NCBI RefSeq assembly: GCF_035556095.1
Contig: NZ_DATMFT010000016.1
Coordinates: 1-64,000, forward strand
From: Parapedobacter sp035556095
GTDB taxonomy: Bacteria > Bacteroidota > Bacteroidia > Sphingobacteriales > Sphingobacteriaceae
DNA: 64,000 nt
Reading direction: 5' to 3'
The translations under genes were made by a program, and so were the position numbers. Of this stretch, positions 37,432 to 47,111 are shown one piece after another (position 1 is the stretch's first letter; each line of letters begins with the position of its first letter). The notes under the pieces were generated by a model, which ran no database searches, was not told the origin of the DNA, and was given only the letters and a program-made list of their open reading frames with translations.

Positions 37432-39189
37432 ATGAGTAAAATGAGATTTATTACGAAGAGGTATTTCGGTTTATCGATTTTTTTGGCGTGCGGCTTAGGA
37501 GCATTTGCGCAGCCCTTTGCGGGTATCGACGACCTCGGTAGGGTGTTGCCACAAAACAAAGAAACCGGCAGTCCGAAAGCAAATCGGCAGGTAGGCTTGT
37601 TTTACTTCCTGTGGCAAGGCCACCAAGGCTCACCGACGTCCGAACGGGTTTGGGATCTGACCAAGTTGCAGATGGAAGCACCAGCCGTGTTCGAAGATTT
37701 TGACCATCCCGGATGGGGCGGTGGTGCGGGGCGGCCGGGAAAGTATTACTTCTGGGGCGAGTCTATCTACGGCTACTATCGTGGCGATGACTATTGGGTA
37801 CACCTGAAAAACATTCAATTACTCACGGATGCGGGTGTAGACTTTCTGGTCCTCGACGCCACTAACCGGATTACCTACACGCACGAGGTTGATGTGTTGA
37901 TGCAGGCAACGGAGGCCGTAAGGAAACAGGGTAAGCAGCCACCAAAAATTGTCTTCTATACGAATACGAAGTCTGGCGAAGGCATGCAGGAGATATACGA
38001 TAACCACTACAAAGACGGCGCCCCTTATCGTAATCCCGAGTGTTGGTATTACTTGGAGGGCAAGCCGCTGATCATTGGCATATCTGAACAAGCCGCTGGA
38101 AAGGACTATGAACACTTTTTTACCATCAGGGAATCGCAGTGGCCCAACGAACCGGAAAAAGTAGATGGATGGCCCTGGATTGAGTTCCAGCGCCCGCAGA
38201 AAGTGTATACCAATCACAAAGGGAAAAAGGAGATCGTAAATGTTTCGGCGGCTCAGCACCCCAATTTGGACGCTTCGATGGGCGGGTCGGCATTTTACGG
38301 TGCCGACGGCAACTGGGGCCGAAGCTATCGGAACGGCTCGCCGGGAAACCCTGAAACCGATATATTATACGGTTACAATATTCAAGAGCAATGGGATTTT
38401 GCATTGAAGCAAAACGTTCCCTTCGTTTTTATTACAGGTTGGAACGAGTGGATAGCGGGTAAATGGCGGCGTACCAGTGGAAACCAAAACCACGCGTTGT
38501 TTGTAGACCAGGCCAACTCGGAATATAGCCGCGACATCGAGCCGGCTTGGACGAGCGGCCTCAGAGACACCTATTATATGCAGATGGTAAGCAACATCCG
38601 CCGTTATAAGGGCACGGAAAAGGTGCGCGCAAACAAGGTGAGTAAACGCAAAATAGCCAGTTGGTCCGACTGGGACAAAATCAACGCGTGCTACGTCGAT
38701 TATGTTGGCGACATATTGCATCGCAATCATCCAGGCGCCCAGTCCGAACCGAAGGTCATCTATGATAACCAAACCGGACGTAATGACTTCGACACCCTGA
38801 AAGTGGCAGCTAGTACGTCGTCGTTGCATTTTTATGTGAGCACGGTAAATGATATCACGGAAGTTTCCGGAGACGATTGGATGACGTTGTGGCTCAATAT
38901 CGACCAATCGTACCAATCAGGATGGAATGGCTTCGATTTCCGTGTGGTGCAGGGCAACCGGCTGGAACAATACACCGACGGGAGCTGGAAACGCGTAGGA
39001 GAAGTGACTTATCGTGTCGCGGGCAACCGGTTGATGTTGGAAATTCCGCTTAAGTCGCTGGGCCTGCGATCGGCCGGTGATATCGAATTCAAATGGTCTG
39101 ATAACATGCAACAAGCAGACCCGATTGACTGGTATATCAATGGCGACGCTGCTCCAGGAGGAAGGTTTACCGTGTGGGCTAAGTTCTGA
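37432..39189 (+). CDS. Secreted GH71/99-like glycoside hydrolase with CBM9-like C-terminus, paralogue 2
   Basis: About 585 residues. TTG at 37426 opens the frame, but the ATG at 37432 (MSKMRFITKRYFGLSIFLAC) or 37441 is the better start; the signal peptide ends near GAFAQ. The sequence follows its paralogue at 27387: AGIDDLGRVLP, VGLFYFLWQGHQG, TDAGVDFLVLDATN, FVFITGWNEWIAG, then a C-terminal region from about 400 (IASWSDWDKINACYVDYVGD; SLHFYVSTVNDITE) resembling a CBM9-like domain. The paralogues are strongly diverged in the loops, which suggests different linkages rather than a recent duplication. Last gene of the plus-strand operon. Confidence 0.85.
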   Translation: MSKMRFITKRYFGLSIFLACGLGAFAQPFAGIDDLGRVLPQNKETGSPKANRQVGLFYFLWQGHQGSPTSERVWDLTKLQMEAPAVFEDFDHPGWGGGAGRPGKYYFWGESIYGYYRGDDYWVHLKNIQLLTDAGVDFLVLDATNRITYTHEVDVLMQATEAVRKQGKQPPKIVFYTNTKSGEGMQEIYDNHYKDGAPYRNPECWYYLEGKPLIIGISEQAAGKDYEHFFTIRESQWPNEPEKVDGWPWIEFQRPQKVYTNHKGKKEIVNVSAAQHPNLDASMGGSAFYGADGNWGRSYRNGSPGNPETDILYGYNIQEQWDFALKQNVPFVFITGWNEWIAGKWRRTSGNQNHALFVDQANSEYSRDIEPAWTSGLRDTYYMQMVSNIRRYKGTEKVRANKVSKRKIASWSDWDKINACYVDYVGDILHRNHPGAQSEPKVIYDNQTGRNDFDTLKVAASTSSLHFYVSTVNDITEVSGDDWMTLWLNIDQSYQSGWNGFDFRVVQGNRLEQYTDGSWKRVGEVTYRVAGNRLMLEIPLKSLGLRSAGDIEFKWSDNMQQADPIDWYINGDAAPGGRFTVWAKF

Positions 39190-39208
39190 CAGGAGCCGGC
39201 TAGAAGCA

Positions 39209-39589
39209 CTATAACTCTTCCTCGCGCTCCAGCATCAGGATGGCACTTTGCGGCACAATGAAATATTTTTCTCCCTGATATTGGATCTCGGTGGCTGCGG
39301 CGACGTGGAAAATGGCTAAATCACCTTCCTTTGCTTGCAAGGGGATGTATTTAACCTTTTCCTCTTGTGGCTTCCAGGCGTCATCCTCTTCTGCTGGTAC
39401 AGGCAATACATAGCCTGGCCCGGTTTTCATCACATAGCCCCATTGTACTTTCTCCTTTTCGTGCACGCCGGGGGGGAGGTACAATCCTGTGGCCGTCCGT
39501 TCGTTCGGCACCGCAGGTTTAATCAGTATGCGGTCGCCGACAACAATCAGCTTTTTAAGCTTATTGTCTTGTGTGATATGCGTCGTCAT
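39209..39589 (-). CDS. GroES-like (Cpn10 fold) protein
   Basis: A protein of 126 residues with the Cpn10 pattern LKKLIVVGDRILIKPAVPNE, RTATGLYLPPGVHEKEKVQW, GYVMKTGPG, and YQGEKYFIVPQSAILMLE. It is about 30 residues longer than normal GroES because of an insert around AEEDDAWKPQEEKVKYIPLQ. No groEL lies beside it, so it is probably a divergent stand-alone paralogue whose role is unknown, not the main co-chaperonin. It is convergent with the GH operon and divergent from the aminopeptidase gene. Confidence 0.85.
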   Translation of the reverse strand: MTTHITQDNKLKKLIVVGDRILIKPAVPNERTATGLYLPPGVHEKEKVQWGYVMKTGPGYVLPVPAEEDDAWKPQEEKVKYIPLQAKEGDLAIFHVAAATEIQYQGEKYFIVPQSAILMLEREEEL

Positions 39590-39826
39590 ATGCCAGTGAA
39601 TCGTTTTTACGGATAGCTAGCAAAAGGCGTGCAGCAAGCTGTACGGGTGTCACTATGGCATCACTTCATTCGAAGAGGCTGTTATTTCTTGCCAAAAAAT
39701 CTGCCTATCATGCCACTTATATCTTCAACGCCCGGGTTGCTTATACCGCCACTGCTCGTATCGTTCGGCAGTATACCCCATGTTTTCCGAGATTTCGTAA
39801 CTTGCCCGCCATTAAAATGAAGCAAC

Positions 39827-41596
39827 ATGACCCATACTGAAAAGCTAGTTGCCATCCGCAGCTTAATGGAACAGAACCATATCGATGCCTACATCATCCC
39901 TTCGTCAGACCCACACATCGGCGAGTACCTGCCCGACCGCTATAAATGCATTGCCTGGGCATCGGGTTTCACGGGGTCGGCCGGCACGCTGGTCATTACC
40001 CCTAAGTTTGCTGGTCTGTGGACCGATTCGCGGTATTTCGTACAAGCCCGCGAACAGTTGGCCGAAAGCGGCTATGAATTGGTCAAGTTGAAGGTACAGC
40101 ATGCAGAGGAATACGCCGATTGGTTGGCAGCGAATTTGCCGGCAGAAGCTACCGTGGCGTTTGATGGTTGGTTGATGCCGGCAGCGTCGGCAGCCGCTGT
40201 CCGGAAGCCGTTACTCGCCGCTGGCGTGGACGTACTGGAGAACGTGGATCTGCTGACGCCATTGTGGCGGGATAGGCCTCCATTGCCCGAAAATCCTGCG
40301 TACCTCCTTGATGAGGCGTTTACCGGCGAGTCTACCTCAGCCAAGCTCGTGCGCTTGCGCGCCAACTTGCGGAAGCATCACGCGGATGCACATGTTATCT
40401 CATCGTTGGATGATGTCGCCTGGTTACTGAACATGCGGGGCAGCGACGTCGTTTGCAACCCGGTGGTGCTGGCGTTCGTGCTGGTTACCGAAGAGGTGAC
40501 CACGCTGTTTATCAACCAAGCCAAATTATCCCAGCAGGACCGGTTATCGCTGCGTAAGTGGGGAGTGGAAACAGCAGACTATGCACAGGTGGGGGCGCGC
40601 TTGGCCGAGCTGTCGGGTAAAACGTTCCTGCTCGATCCCCGGCGTACCTGCGGCCATATATACAACATGTTGCTGCCTGATGTGCAAGAAGATATTAACC
40701 CAACCACGCATTTCAAAGCAGTGAAAAATGATGTGGAGATCCTGCATATCCGCGATACGATGGTGAAGGATGGGGTTGCACTCACGCGGTTTTTCAAGTG
40801 GTTGGAAGAGACAGTTGGTAAGGAAACCATTTCGGAGTTATCACTGGCCGACCGTCTCCGCCAATTCCGTTCCGAGCAAGATGGGTTCGTCGGCGAAAGT
40901 TTCGATACGATAGCTGGTTACCGCGCCCACGGAGCGTTACCTCACTATAAAGCTACAGCGTCTAGCAACACCGAATTACGACCCGAGGGGCTTCTCTTAA
41001 TTGATTCGGGCGGCCAATACCGTACAGGTACCACAGACATTACCCGTGTGGTGTCATTGGGCAACGTTACCGGGGAAGAGCGGGTCGACTATACACTCGT
41101 GCTTAAAGGGATGATCGAGGGAAGTAGCGTGGTCTTCCCCCAGGGAACCAAGGGCTACCAGATCGATGCCATCACACGGAAACCCCTTTGGGATGAGTTG
41201 CGCAATTACGGTCACGGCACGGGGCATGGCGTCGGGTTCTTCCTTAACGTCCATGAAGGGCCACATACCCTTAACGGCGCAGCGGTCGATGTGCCTATTG
41301 AACGGGGGATGGTAACATCCATCGAGCCGGGCTTGTACCGCGAAGGTGCTTACGGTATCCGTATCGAAAACCTGGTATTGAGTGTGGACCATGCGGATAC
41401 GTTGTTTGGTTCCTTTATGGCATTCGAAACGTTGACCCTTTGTTACATCGATACCCAATTGGTTGATCGGTCACTCCTCGAATCAAAGCATATCGTCTGG
41501 TTGAATAACTACCACGCGATGGTATATGATCGGTTGGCCCCCCATTTGGACGAGCAGGAGCGGCAATGGCTGGCAAAAAGAACGGTAGCGATTTAG
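39827..41596 (+). CDS. pepP: Xaa-Pro aminopeptidase (M24B)
   Basis: A protein of 589 residues that removes an N-terminal residue before proline. It has the three-part plan of the eukaryote-like long form: two creatinase-like N-terminal domains (LMEQNHIDAYIIPSSDPHIG; LVRLRANLRKHHADAHVISS with DDVAWLLNMRGSD) and the catalytic pita-bread domain. All five metal ligands are visible: the two Asp in LLIDSGGQYRTGTTDITR, His in GHGTGHGVGF, and the two Glu in TSIEPGLYREGAYGIRIEN. Cytosolic, no signal peptide. Housekeeping peptide turnover. Confidence 0.96.
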   Translation: MTHTEKLVAIRSLMEQNHIDAYIIPSSDPHIGEYLPDRYKCIAWASGFTGSAGTLVITPKFAGLWTDSRYFVQAREQLAESGYELVKLKVQHAEEYADWLAANLPAEATVAFDGWLMPAASAAAVRKPLLAAGVDVLENVDLLTPLWRDRPPLPENPAYLLDEAFTGESTSAKLVRLRANLRKHHADAHVISSLDDVAWLLNMRGSDVVCNPVVLAFVLVTEEVTTLFINQAKLSQQDRLSLRKWGVETADYAQVGARLAELSGKTFLLDPRRTCGHIYNMLLPDVQEDINPTTHFKAVKNDVEILHIRDTMVKDGVALTRFFKWLEETVGKETISELSLADRLRQFRSEQDGFVGESFDTIAGYRAHGALPHYKATASSNTELRPEGLLLIDSGGQYRTGTTDITRVVSLGNVTGEERVDYTLVLKGMIEGSSVVFPQGTKGYQIDAITRKPLWDELRNYGHGTGHGVGFFLNVHEGPHTLNGAAVDVPIERGMVTSIEPGLYREGAYGIRIENLVLSVDHADTLFGSFMAFETLTLCYIDTQLVDRSLLESKHIVWLNNYHAMVYDRLAPHLDEQERQWLAKRTVAI

Positions 41597-41616
41597 TTCC
41601 GTTGGGTCTAAAAAAT

Positions 41617-41653
41617 GGAAGAGCCGGTTACCGGGCGGCAACCAGCTTCTTCC
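41617..41653 (+). terminator. Hairpin after pepP, possible terminator
   Basis: GGAAGAGCCGGTT pairs with AACCAGCTTCTTCC around a 10-nt loop, with one bulge and one G-T pair. There is no U run after it, so it may be a processing or attenuation hairpin rather than a true rho-independent terminator. Confidence 0.5.
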
Positions 41654-42039
41654 TACCTATTAAAACAAACCAAAATCTTTATGGGCCTTGCGGCCGATTT
41701 TATTCTTTCCTATAAATGGTAGCTTTTTCAGCTATATGTTTTTTATCAACCCCAACGTTGCATTATTATCTTCCAAAAAATACCCCGCTAGCGGTTGATT
41801 ACTGGTACAAACATAAAATTAAAATCCAATTTCTCCTAGTTAAAAAGTGTTAAATTATTATTTTTTTTTGGGTTACGGGTGCTCACTTAAACAAAATTAT
41901 TTACCTCTAAACTGCTTTTTTAATGTTGTTGTATTGCTAATTCTGTTTAGCTACCATGCCGGTTGCTCTGCATCATGCTGGTTGCTGAACCCATGGTTGA
42001 TTGACGCTATGCGGTGGCCGATGTGGAGAGGTATGGTTG
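41654..42039. other. Intergenic stretch without a convincing gene
   Basis: AT-rich non-coding DNA between the convergent pepP and susD genes. The palindrome CCGCTAGCGG at 41785-41794 stands out. A frame at 41847-42095 (82 codons) has a hydrophobic, low-information translation and runs through the susD terminator, so I do not call it. Confidence 0.6.
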
Positions 42040-42077
42040 TTTTAAAAAAGAAAAGCCACGGTGAGGTGGCTTTTCTT
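42040..42077 (-). terminator. Rho-independent terminator of the second SusCD operon
   Basis: A perfect 12-bp stem AAGAAAAGCCAC / GTGGCTTTTCTT (42048-42059 and 42066-42077) with a 6-nt loop. On the minus strand it is followed by a T run, 23 bp after the susD stop. Confidence 0.92.
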
Positions 42078-42099
42078 ACGTTGTTTTTTCGGTAGGAAG

Positions 42100-43683
42100 T
42101 TAATTAACGTCCCAGAAGAGTTTGGTGTTTACATTGTCTTGATCACGTACAGCGTTATAATTTTCTGCGTTGTATGTGCTTTCAGACGGCGGTAAGTTGA
42201 ATTTTACCGGCACCGTTTTTTGGATGTCGGAATTTTGCACACGGAAATCAAACGTGGGATAATCATACCGCCTGATTTCAGACCAAGCTTGGACAGTTTG
42301 GATGATGCCGAAGTGAATCCATTTCTGGGTAGCAATCAGCTCGATTTTATTGCTCGCGCCGTCCCAATCCAAATTTGCCAAGTAGGTGTTCTTTTGGGTT
42401 TGGGTAGGGTCGGGGGGTGCCGGCACGGTGTTTTCGGCACTTGCGGCACGGATATCACGGTATAAGTCTACCGATGCATTAACTGCATTTACGAATGCAG
42501 TTTTTGCGGCGGTGGGATTACCGTTCTTTTGGTAATACTCGGCTAGCAATAAATTCGCTTCCGTTGCAGAAAACAGTACGCCCATGAAATATTCATTGCG
42601 GGAAATGGTAGAACGGTTGAAGATGGATATGGTGCCACCCCTTCCTAAGTTCGATTGTTCGGAACTGGTCAGCGATTGGTCCAATCCAATGAAATCTCCA
42701 TCGGCTTCAGCTCCCGGTTCGAAGATAAAAGGCAGACGCGGGTCTTCGTTTTCGACCATATGGTCAATCATCCGTTTACTCGCTAGGTTGACGAGCCACC
42801 CTTCGGCTTCAAATGCACCGCGGATCCCCTTCGTTTGGATGCTATTGTCGTCGATGTTATGGATTTCCAACTGTGCGTTTTCCTCGTTTGTGGTAATCAT
42901 CGGATAGGTAGATGGGTTGTTGATGATTTCCGCTAATTCCTGTGAAGCCCGGGATGCAAATTCTGTACTTTCTGACACGCGCATCAACATCCTGACCCGA
43001 AGCGAATTGCAGTATTTTTCCCATAATTCAATGTCGCCGCTATTGATTACATCTTGAGTGTTGAAGCGTTCTGTCATCGCAGGGGTTAACGTAATCGTGC
43101 GCAATTCATCGCTGATGGTTTTCAGATCGTCGAGCATGACAGTATAGATATCCTGCGCGCGATCATAAGCCGGATACGAGGACTGGTAGTCACTATTATT
43201 CGTGTTCAGTAAGCCTGCTTCCGTCCAGGGAATATCACCGTGTAAGTCAACGGTCTGCTGTGTTTGGTCATAAAAAAGCACTTTCGCCGCAAGATAAAAT
43301 ATCCGTTTCTCTTCTTGCTCCACAGCTACAGACTTCCTATAGATGTTTTCAAGCTCCTTAAATTGTGCTAGCCCCTCATAATAGCGTGTCCAACGGTCTT
43401 CTATCGCTGCGCCTCCCGGTACAAGGTGGTTCGCTTCGTTAACCCATCCTGAAATATGGAGGTACCTGAAGATCGTTGGTCTTAAGGTTACAAAAAGGTT
43501 TCCATAGTCTGGCACGATGAGTTGGCGATAGCTATAAATCATGCCCGAAAACTGCCGTTCAACAGTTGCTTCGGTTACTTTCGAGGGGTCACGGTAATAG
43601 TCGTCAAACGCACTTTTTTGACAGGAAGTGGTGTAGATTATTGAGGCAACTGATAACCCCATAAATATCAAATATCTTTTCAT
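42100..43683 (-). CDS. SusD-like lipoprotein (SusD-like_2 type)
   Basis: A surface glycan- or peptide-binding lipoprotein of 527 residues, partner of the SusC at 43695. A lipobox ends in IIYTTSCQKS. The helical core matches the SusD_2/RagB-like subgroup: AFDDYYRDPSKVTEATVERQF, EDRWTRYYEGLAQFKELENI, WTEAGLLNTNNSDYQSSYPA, EYFMGVLFSATEANLLLAEY, KIELIATQKWIHFGIIQTVQ. This subgroup differs from the classical SusD at 9492, so the two loci import different cargo. It starts 11 bp after its SusC. A terminator follows. Confidence 0.93.
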   Translation of the reverse strand: MKRYLIFMGLSVASIIYTTSCQKSAFDDYYRDPSKVTEATVERQFSGMIYSYRQLIVPDYGNLFVTLRPTIFRYLHISGWVNEANHLVPGGAAIEDRWTRYYEGLAQFKELENIYRKSVAVEQEEKRIFYLAAKVLFYDQTQQTVDLHGDIPWTEAGLLNTNNSDYQSSYPAYDRAQDIYTVMLDDLKTISDELRTITLTPAMTERFNTQDVINSGDIELWEKYCNSLRVRMLMRVSESTEFASRASQELAEIINNPSTYPMITTNEENAQLEIHNIDDNSIQTKGIRGAFEAEGWLVNLASKRMIDHMVENEDPRLPFIFEPGAEADGDFIGLDQSLTSSEQSNLGRGGTISIFNRSTISRNEYFMGVLFSATEANLLLAEYYQKNGNPTAAKTAFVNAVNASVDLYRDIRAASAENTVPAPPDPTQTQKNTYLANLDWDGASNKIELIATQKWIHFGIIQTVQAWSEIRRYDYPTFDFRVQNSDIQKTVPVKFNLPPSESTYNAENYNAVRDQDNVNTKLFWDVN

Positions 43684-43694
43684 TTTCTGTTAAT

Positions 43695-46600
43695 TTAGAA
43701 GCTAGCACGTAGCATTAAACCATAAGTTTTGGTTGCTGGGCTTGTCCCGGCGTTTGAGACCTGATTGATCCAGTTCGATCCGCCCGTCATTTGCTCAGGA
43801 TCCAAATCTTTGATACTGCGGTAGATAAAGAACAGGTTCCGTCCGAAAGCGGACAGCTGAAGGTTTTTCGCCCCCAGTTTGGCAGCCATGTCGGTCGGTA
43901 GTCGGTACCCGATTGAGAGTTCCCGCATCTTGATGTAATTGTTTTTCTGAACATACAATTCGTAACGGGAACTGCTGTATTGCGGTCCGCCCCAATTGTA
44001 TGTGCTGTTGTAATATACCGCTTGGGAAATGATATTTTCATTCGGAGTTCCGTCAGCCAGTACACCTTCCATCAGCATGCCATCATGGTAAACGGTTTCA
44101 CCGTTCGGTCCTGTCTGGCCACTATGGGCGATGCCTTGATCGCCACTGATGTAGTAACTCAGGCCACCACTTGTCGCGTCCATGTAGTTCAGGCTCTCTT
44201 CCAGTAGTCCCCGGCTGATCATCCAATAAACGCCGGTTGGCATGACGTGCCCACCCCATCGGAAGTCTACGAGGGCATCCAGGGTGAAGTTTTTGTAAGC
44301 GAAGGTATTAATAAACCCGCCGGTTGCTTTCGGCATGGCATTGCCTGCCTTAATCCAACTATCTCCATCCAGTTGGTACAATCCATTGTCTTGGACAATT
44401 TTGTTTCCATTCGCATCGGTAGCAACAGGCCGAACCATGATGTCGCCCATGGGTTGTCCCACCCTAGATACGAGCTGGGCAGCCTGCCCGTCGTAATCAC
44501 GGTGAAGTAATTCTTGGACACCCCCAGGCAACTCTTCGACAATGTTTTGATTCATGCCTACGTTAAGCACGGCATCCCATTGGAAGTTGTCGTTTCGGAT
44601 CGGTGAACCAGTAATTGCGAATTCCCATCCTTTATTTCGCAGGGTGCCCACATTGGCCAGAATGGAGCGTGAGCCCATGGAAATCGGTAAGGTGTAATCG
44701 AGGATTTGATTTTCGATACGGCCGTTGTAATACGTGATATCGAAACCTAGGCGGTTGCTGAATAACCTAGTTTCTAAGCCAAACTCGACTTCTTGCTTGC
44801 GTTCGGGTTGGATGTTTTCATTGCCGAAGCCAGATGTCGGAACGGTGTTGTAAATTACTGCGGCACCTCCTTCGGTTTGTACGCCCATTGTTTGCTGGGT
44901 GTAGCTCAGGGCGCTTTTGTAAATGTCGGGATAGTTGCCCACGATACCCCATGATCCGCGGAGTTTCGCATAATCGAAGGCATCGGGCAATTCGAACGCA
45001 TCGCTTAAAATTAAGCTGGAATTGACAGATGGGTAATAAAGTACATTGTTGTCGGGATGCATCGTGGAAATACGTTCGCGGCGCAGCGTACCTTCCAAAA
45101 ACCAGAACTCCTTCAAATTGAAATTCAATGTCCCGAACACCGCATCCCGGAGCATGTTTCTACGGTAATTGTACCGGGAGTTGCCGCCGATGGTATTCAC
45201 CGATGCGTTGATGTCGTACCAGTTCCGGACACTTAATCCGCTAGCCGTTTCCCGCTGCACATAGGTATCGAGACTTTTCGTGGCTGTATACCCAGCCATG
45301 GCGCCTATGGCCATGTCGGGGTTGATTTGTTTCTTGTAGTTGGCTAAGAGGTCAGTATAATAAATGTTGGCATTTTGTGTGCCCAAGCCAAAGTACCCAC
45401 TATTTCCGAACTGTAAGGGGAGGGGGTTAGGCTCCTTATCCTCGGTCTTTTGCGAGGTGATATCGGCAGAGAAACGCGCACGAACAGAAAGGTCGCTGAA
45501 TACTTGCCACGTGTTGGTAACCGATCCGATCACACGGTTGGAATATTCGTCGTTCTGCTTGGCTTTCATGTTCCAGATGAACTCGCCAACATCATTTTTG
45601 AAACCATTGTGGCGGATATTCTCTTCGGGGGTCAAGCTTTGATTGGTTCCGGTTACATATCTGTATCCCAGACTCGTTAGGTATTTATTGAGGTACCATT
45701 CCGGGTTATCAAACGTGGATATCATCCCGGTGAAGTTATTGATCAAACGATCGGTCATAAATGGCCGGTTGTGGGTGTGTTGGTTGATGTAGTTGACCAC
45801 GATATCTGTCGTCAGGTTGTCCCACAGCTTCAGTGACGAGTTAAGGTTTGCGATGTTCCTTTTGTTGTAGGAGTCTAACGACGTCATCTCGTTATCCTGG
45901 CGCGTCAGTGAAAATCTGGTGTTGGAGTTTGCTGTGGAATTCCCGATTGCGAGGTTGAAAATCGTGTTGTTCGGGTTGTTGAAAAATTTATCGTACGCCT
46001 TCTGCGCCACATATGGCCTTACCTGCCCATCCCATGAGATGACGTCTTGGCCATCGAACTTCGGGCCAAAATTGACGGTAGCATCGAGTAGTCCACGTGT
46101 GACACCGTTTACGGCTCGGTCACTGCCATAATAATAAAATAAGTCGTCGGCTTGGCCATCATTCTGGTAGGCTGTGGTGTACCCTGGGCCCCTTACGTCT
46201 TGGAACCTGGGTAGGTAAGCAATTTGGTCATTGGTATAGGTGGCGTTGAAGTCGATACTGAATCCTTCAGCGCCTTTCCCGGACTTCGTTGTTACTAAAA
46301 CAACGCCGTTCATGGCCTCAGAACCGTACAATGCCGCTGCGGATGCACCTTTAAGCACACTGATTGATTCGATATCTTCCGGATTCAGGTCCTCGAGGCC
46401 GTTGCCACGTGTGCGTTGATCGCCCCAATAGTCAGAGTTGTTAAATGTGGTTTGCCGCATGGGAACACCATCGATAATAACCAACGGCTGCGAATTGCCC
46501 GTGATGGAGTTGGTGCCCCGGATGTTGATGTTGATTCCCGACGTGGCGCCCCCCGGTGCGGCGGAAATCCGTACGCCAGGCGCTTTGCCATACAACGCGC

Positions 46601-47021
46601 CGGCAAAATTGGGACTACCGGTTTTGGTGAGCTCTTCCGCTTTGACGGTGCTCATCGCATACCCAAGCTCCTTGGGGGCACGCTGGATACCCAATGCTGT
46701 AACGACCACCTCGTCCAGCTCGCTGGCATCTTCTTGTAGCGTCACATTCATGGTAGCCGAATTGCCAACGGTGATTGTTTGGCGTTGATACCCGATGATG
46801 GAGAACACCATGGTCTCTCCCTGTGATGCTTGGATAGCGTAACGCCCATCCGAATCGGTTTGGGTTCCCCGTGTACTGCCCTGTATTGCTACAGTTACCC
46901 CGGGTATAGGGCCGTTTGCATCCGTCACCACCCCGGTGACGGTTTGCTGTGCATGAGCGGTGATCAGCGTGCTCAGGGTGACCACAATTGCCATGCATAA
47001 TTTTCTGTACAAAATTCTCAT
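43695..47021 (-). CDS. SusC-like TonB-dependent outer-membrane transporter
   Basis: A protein of 1108 residues; signal peptide to about HAQQTV. The carboxypeptidase-like domain reads VTGVVTDANGPIPGVTVAIQ ... MVFSIIGYQRQ. The TonB box region is LDEVVVTALGIQRAPKELGY, and the plug has PLVIIDGVPM and IESISVLKGASAAALYGSEA, which matches the RagA-like branch ('ALGI' type) rather than that of the SusC at 6364. The C-terminus ends LMLRASF. No sigma/anti-sigma pair sits beside it, but a ROK repressor lies 90 bp upstream. It is the SusCD pair nearest to the Cas12f-sigma locus and thus a candidate target to test. Confidence 0.97.
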   Translation of the reverse strand: MRILYRKLCMAIVVTLSTLITAHAQQTVTGVVTDANGPIPGVTVAIQGSTRGTQTDSDGRYAIQASQGETMVFSIIGYQRQTITVGNSATMNVTLQEDASELDEVVVTALGIQRAPKELGYAMSTVKAEELTKTGSPNFAGALYGKAPGVRISAAPGGATSGININIRGTNSITGNSQPLVIIDGVPMRQTTFNNSDYWGDQRTRGNGLEDLNPEDIESISVLKGASAAALYGSEAMNGVVLVTTKSGKGAEGFSIDFNATYTNDQIAYLPRFQDVRGPGYTTAYQNDGQADDLFYYYGSDRAVNGVTRGLLDATVNFGPKFDGQDVISWDGQVRPYVAQKAYDKFFNNPNNTIFNLAIGNSTANSNTRFSLTRQDNEMTSLDSYNKRNIANLNSSLKLWDNLTTDIVVNYINQHTHNRPFMTDRLINNFTGMISTFDNPEWYLNKYLTSLGYRYVTGTNQSLTPEENIRHNGFKNDVGEFIWNMKAKQNDEYSNRVIGSVTNTWQVFSDLSVRARFSADITSQKTEDKEPNPLPLQFGNSGYFGLGTQNANIYYTDLLANYKKQINPDMAIGAMAGYTATKSLDTYVQRETASGLSVRNWYDINASVNTIGGNSRYNYRRNMLRDAVFGTLNFNLKEFWFLEGTLRRERISTMHPDNNVLYYPSVNSSLILSDAFELPDAFDYAKLRGSWGIVGNYPDIYKSALSYTQQTMGVQTEGGAAVIYNTVPTSGFGNENIQPERKQEVEFGLETRLFSNRLGFDITYYNGRIENQILDYTLPISMGSRSILANVGTLRNKGWEFAITGSPIRNDNFQWDAVLNVGMNQNIVEELPGGVQELLHRDYDGQAAQLVSRVGQPMGDIMVRPVATDANGNKIVQDNGLYQLDGDSWIKAGNAMPKATGGFINTFAYKNFTLDALVDFRWGGHVMPTGVYWMISRGLLEESLNYMDATSGGLSYYISGDQGIAHSGQTGPNGETVYHDGMLMEGVLADGTPNENIISQAVYYNSTYNWGGPQYSSSRYELYVQKNNYIKMRELSIGYRLPTDMAAKLGAKNLQLSAFGRNLFFIYRSIKDLDPEQMTGGSNWINQVSNAGTSPATKTYGLMLRASF

Positions 47022-47111
47022 GTTCTGTGTTGTTTATTTGGTTCAAAAAAGAGGACTATGGTATTTAGTTAATTTTCATTCTATTTTTTTTATCGGTGAA
47101 AAACAAGATGC

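Noticed and set aside
41847..42095. 82-codon plus-strand ORF between pepP and susD
   Set aside because: Overlaps the susD terminator, low-information hydrophobic translation, no promoter.
47022..47111. Possible match of array spacers to the SusC upstream region (also checked 6240-6363)
   Set aside because: By-eye comparison found only short, chance-level similarities. A proper alignment is needed before naming a target.
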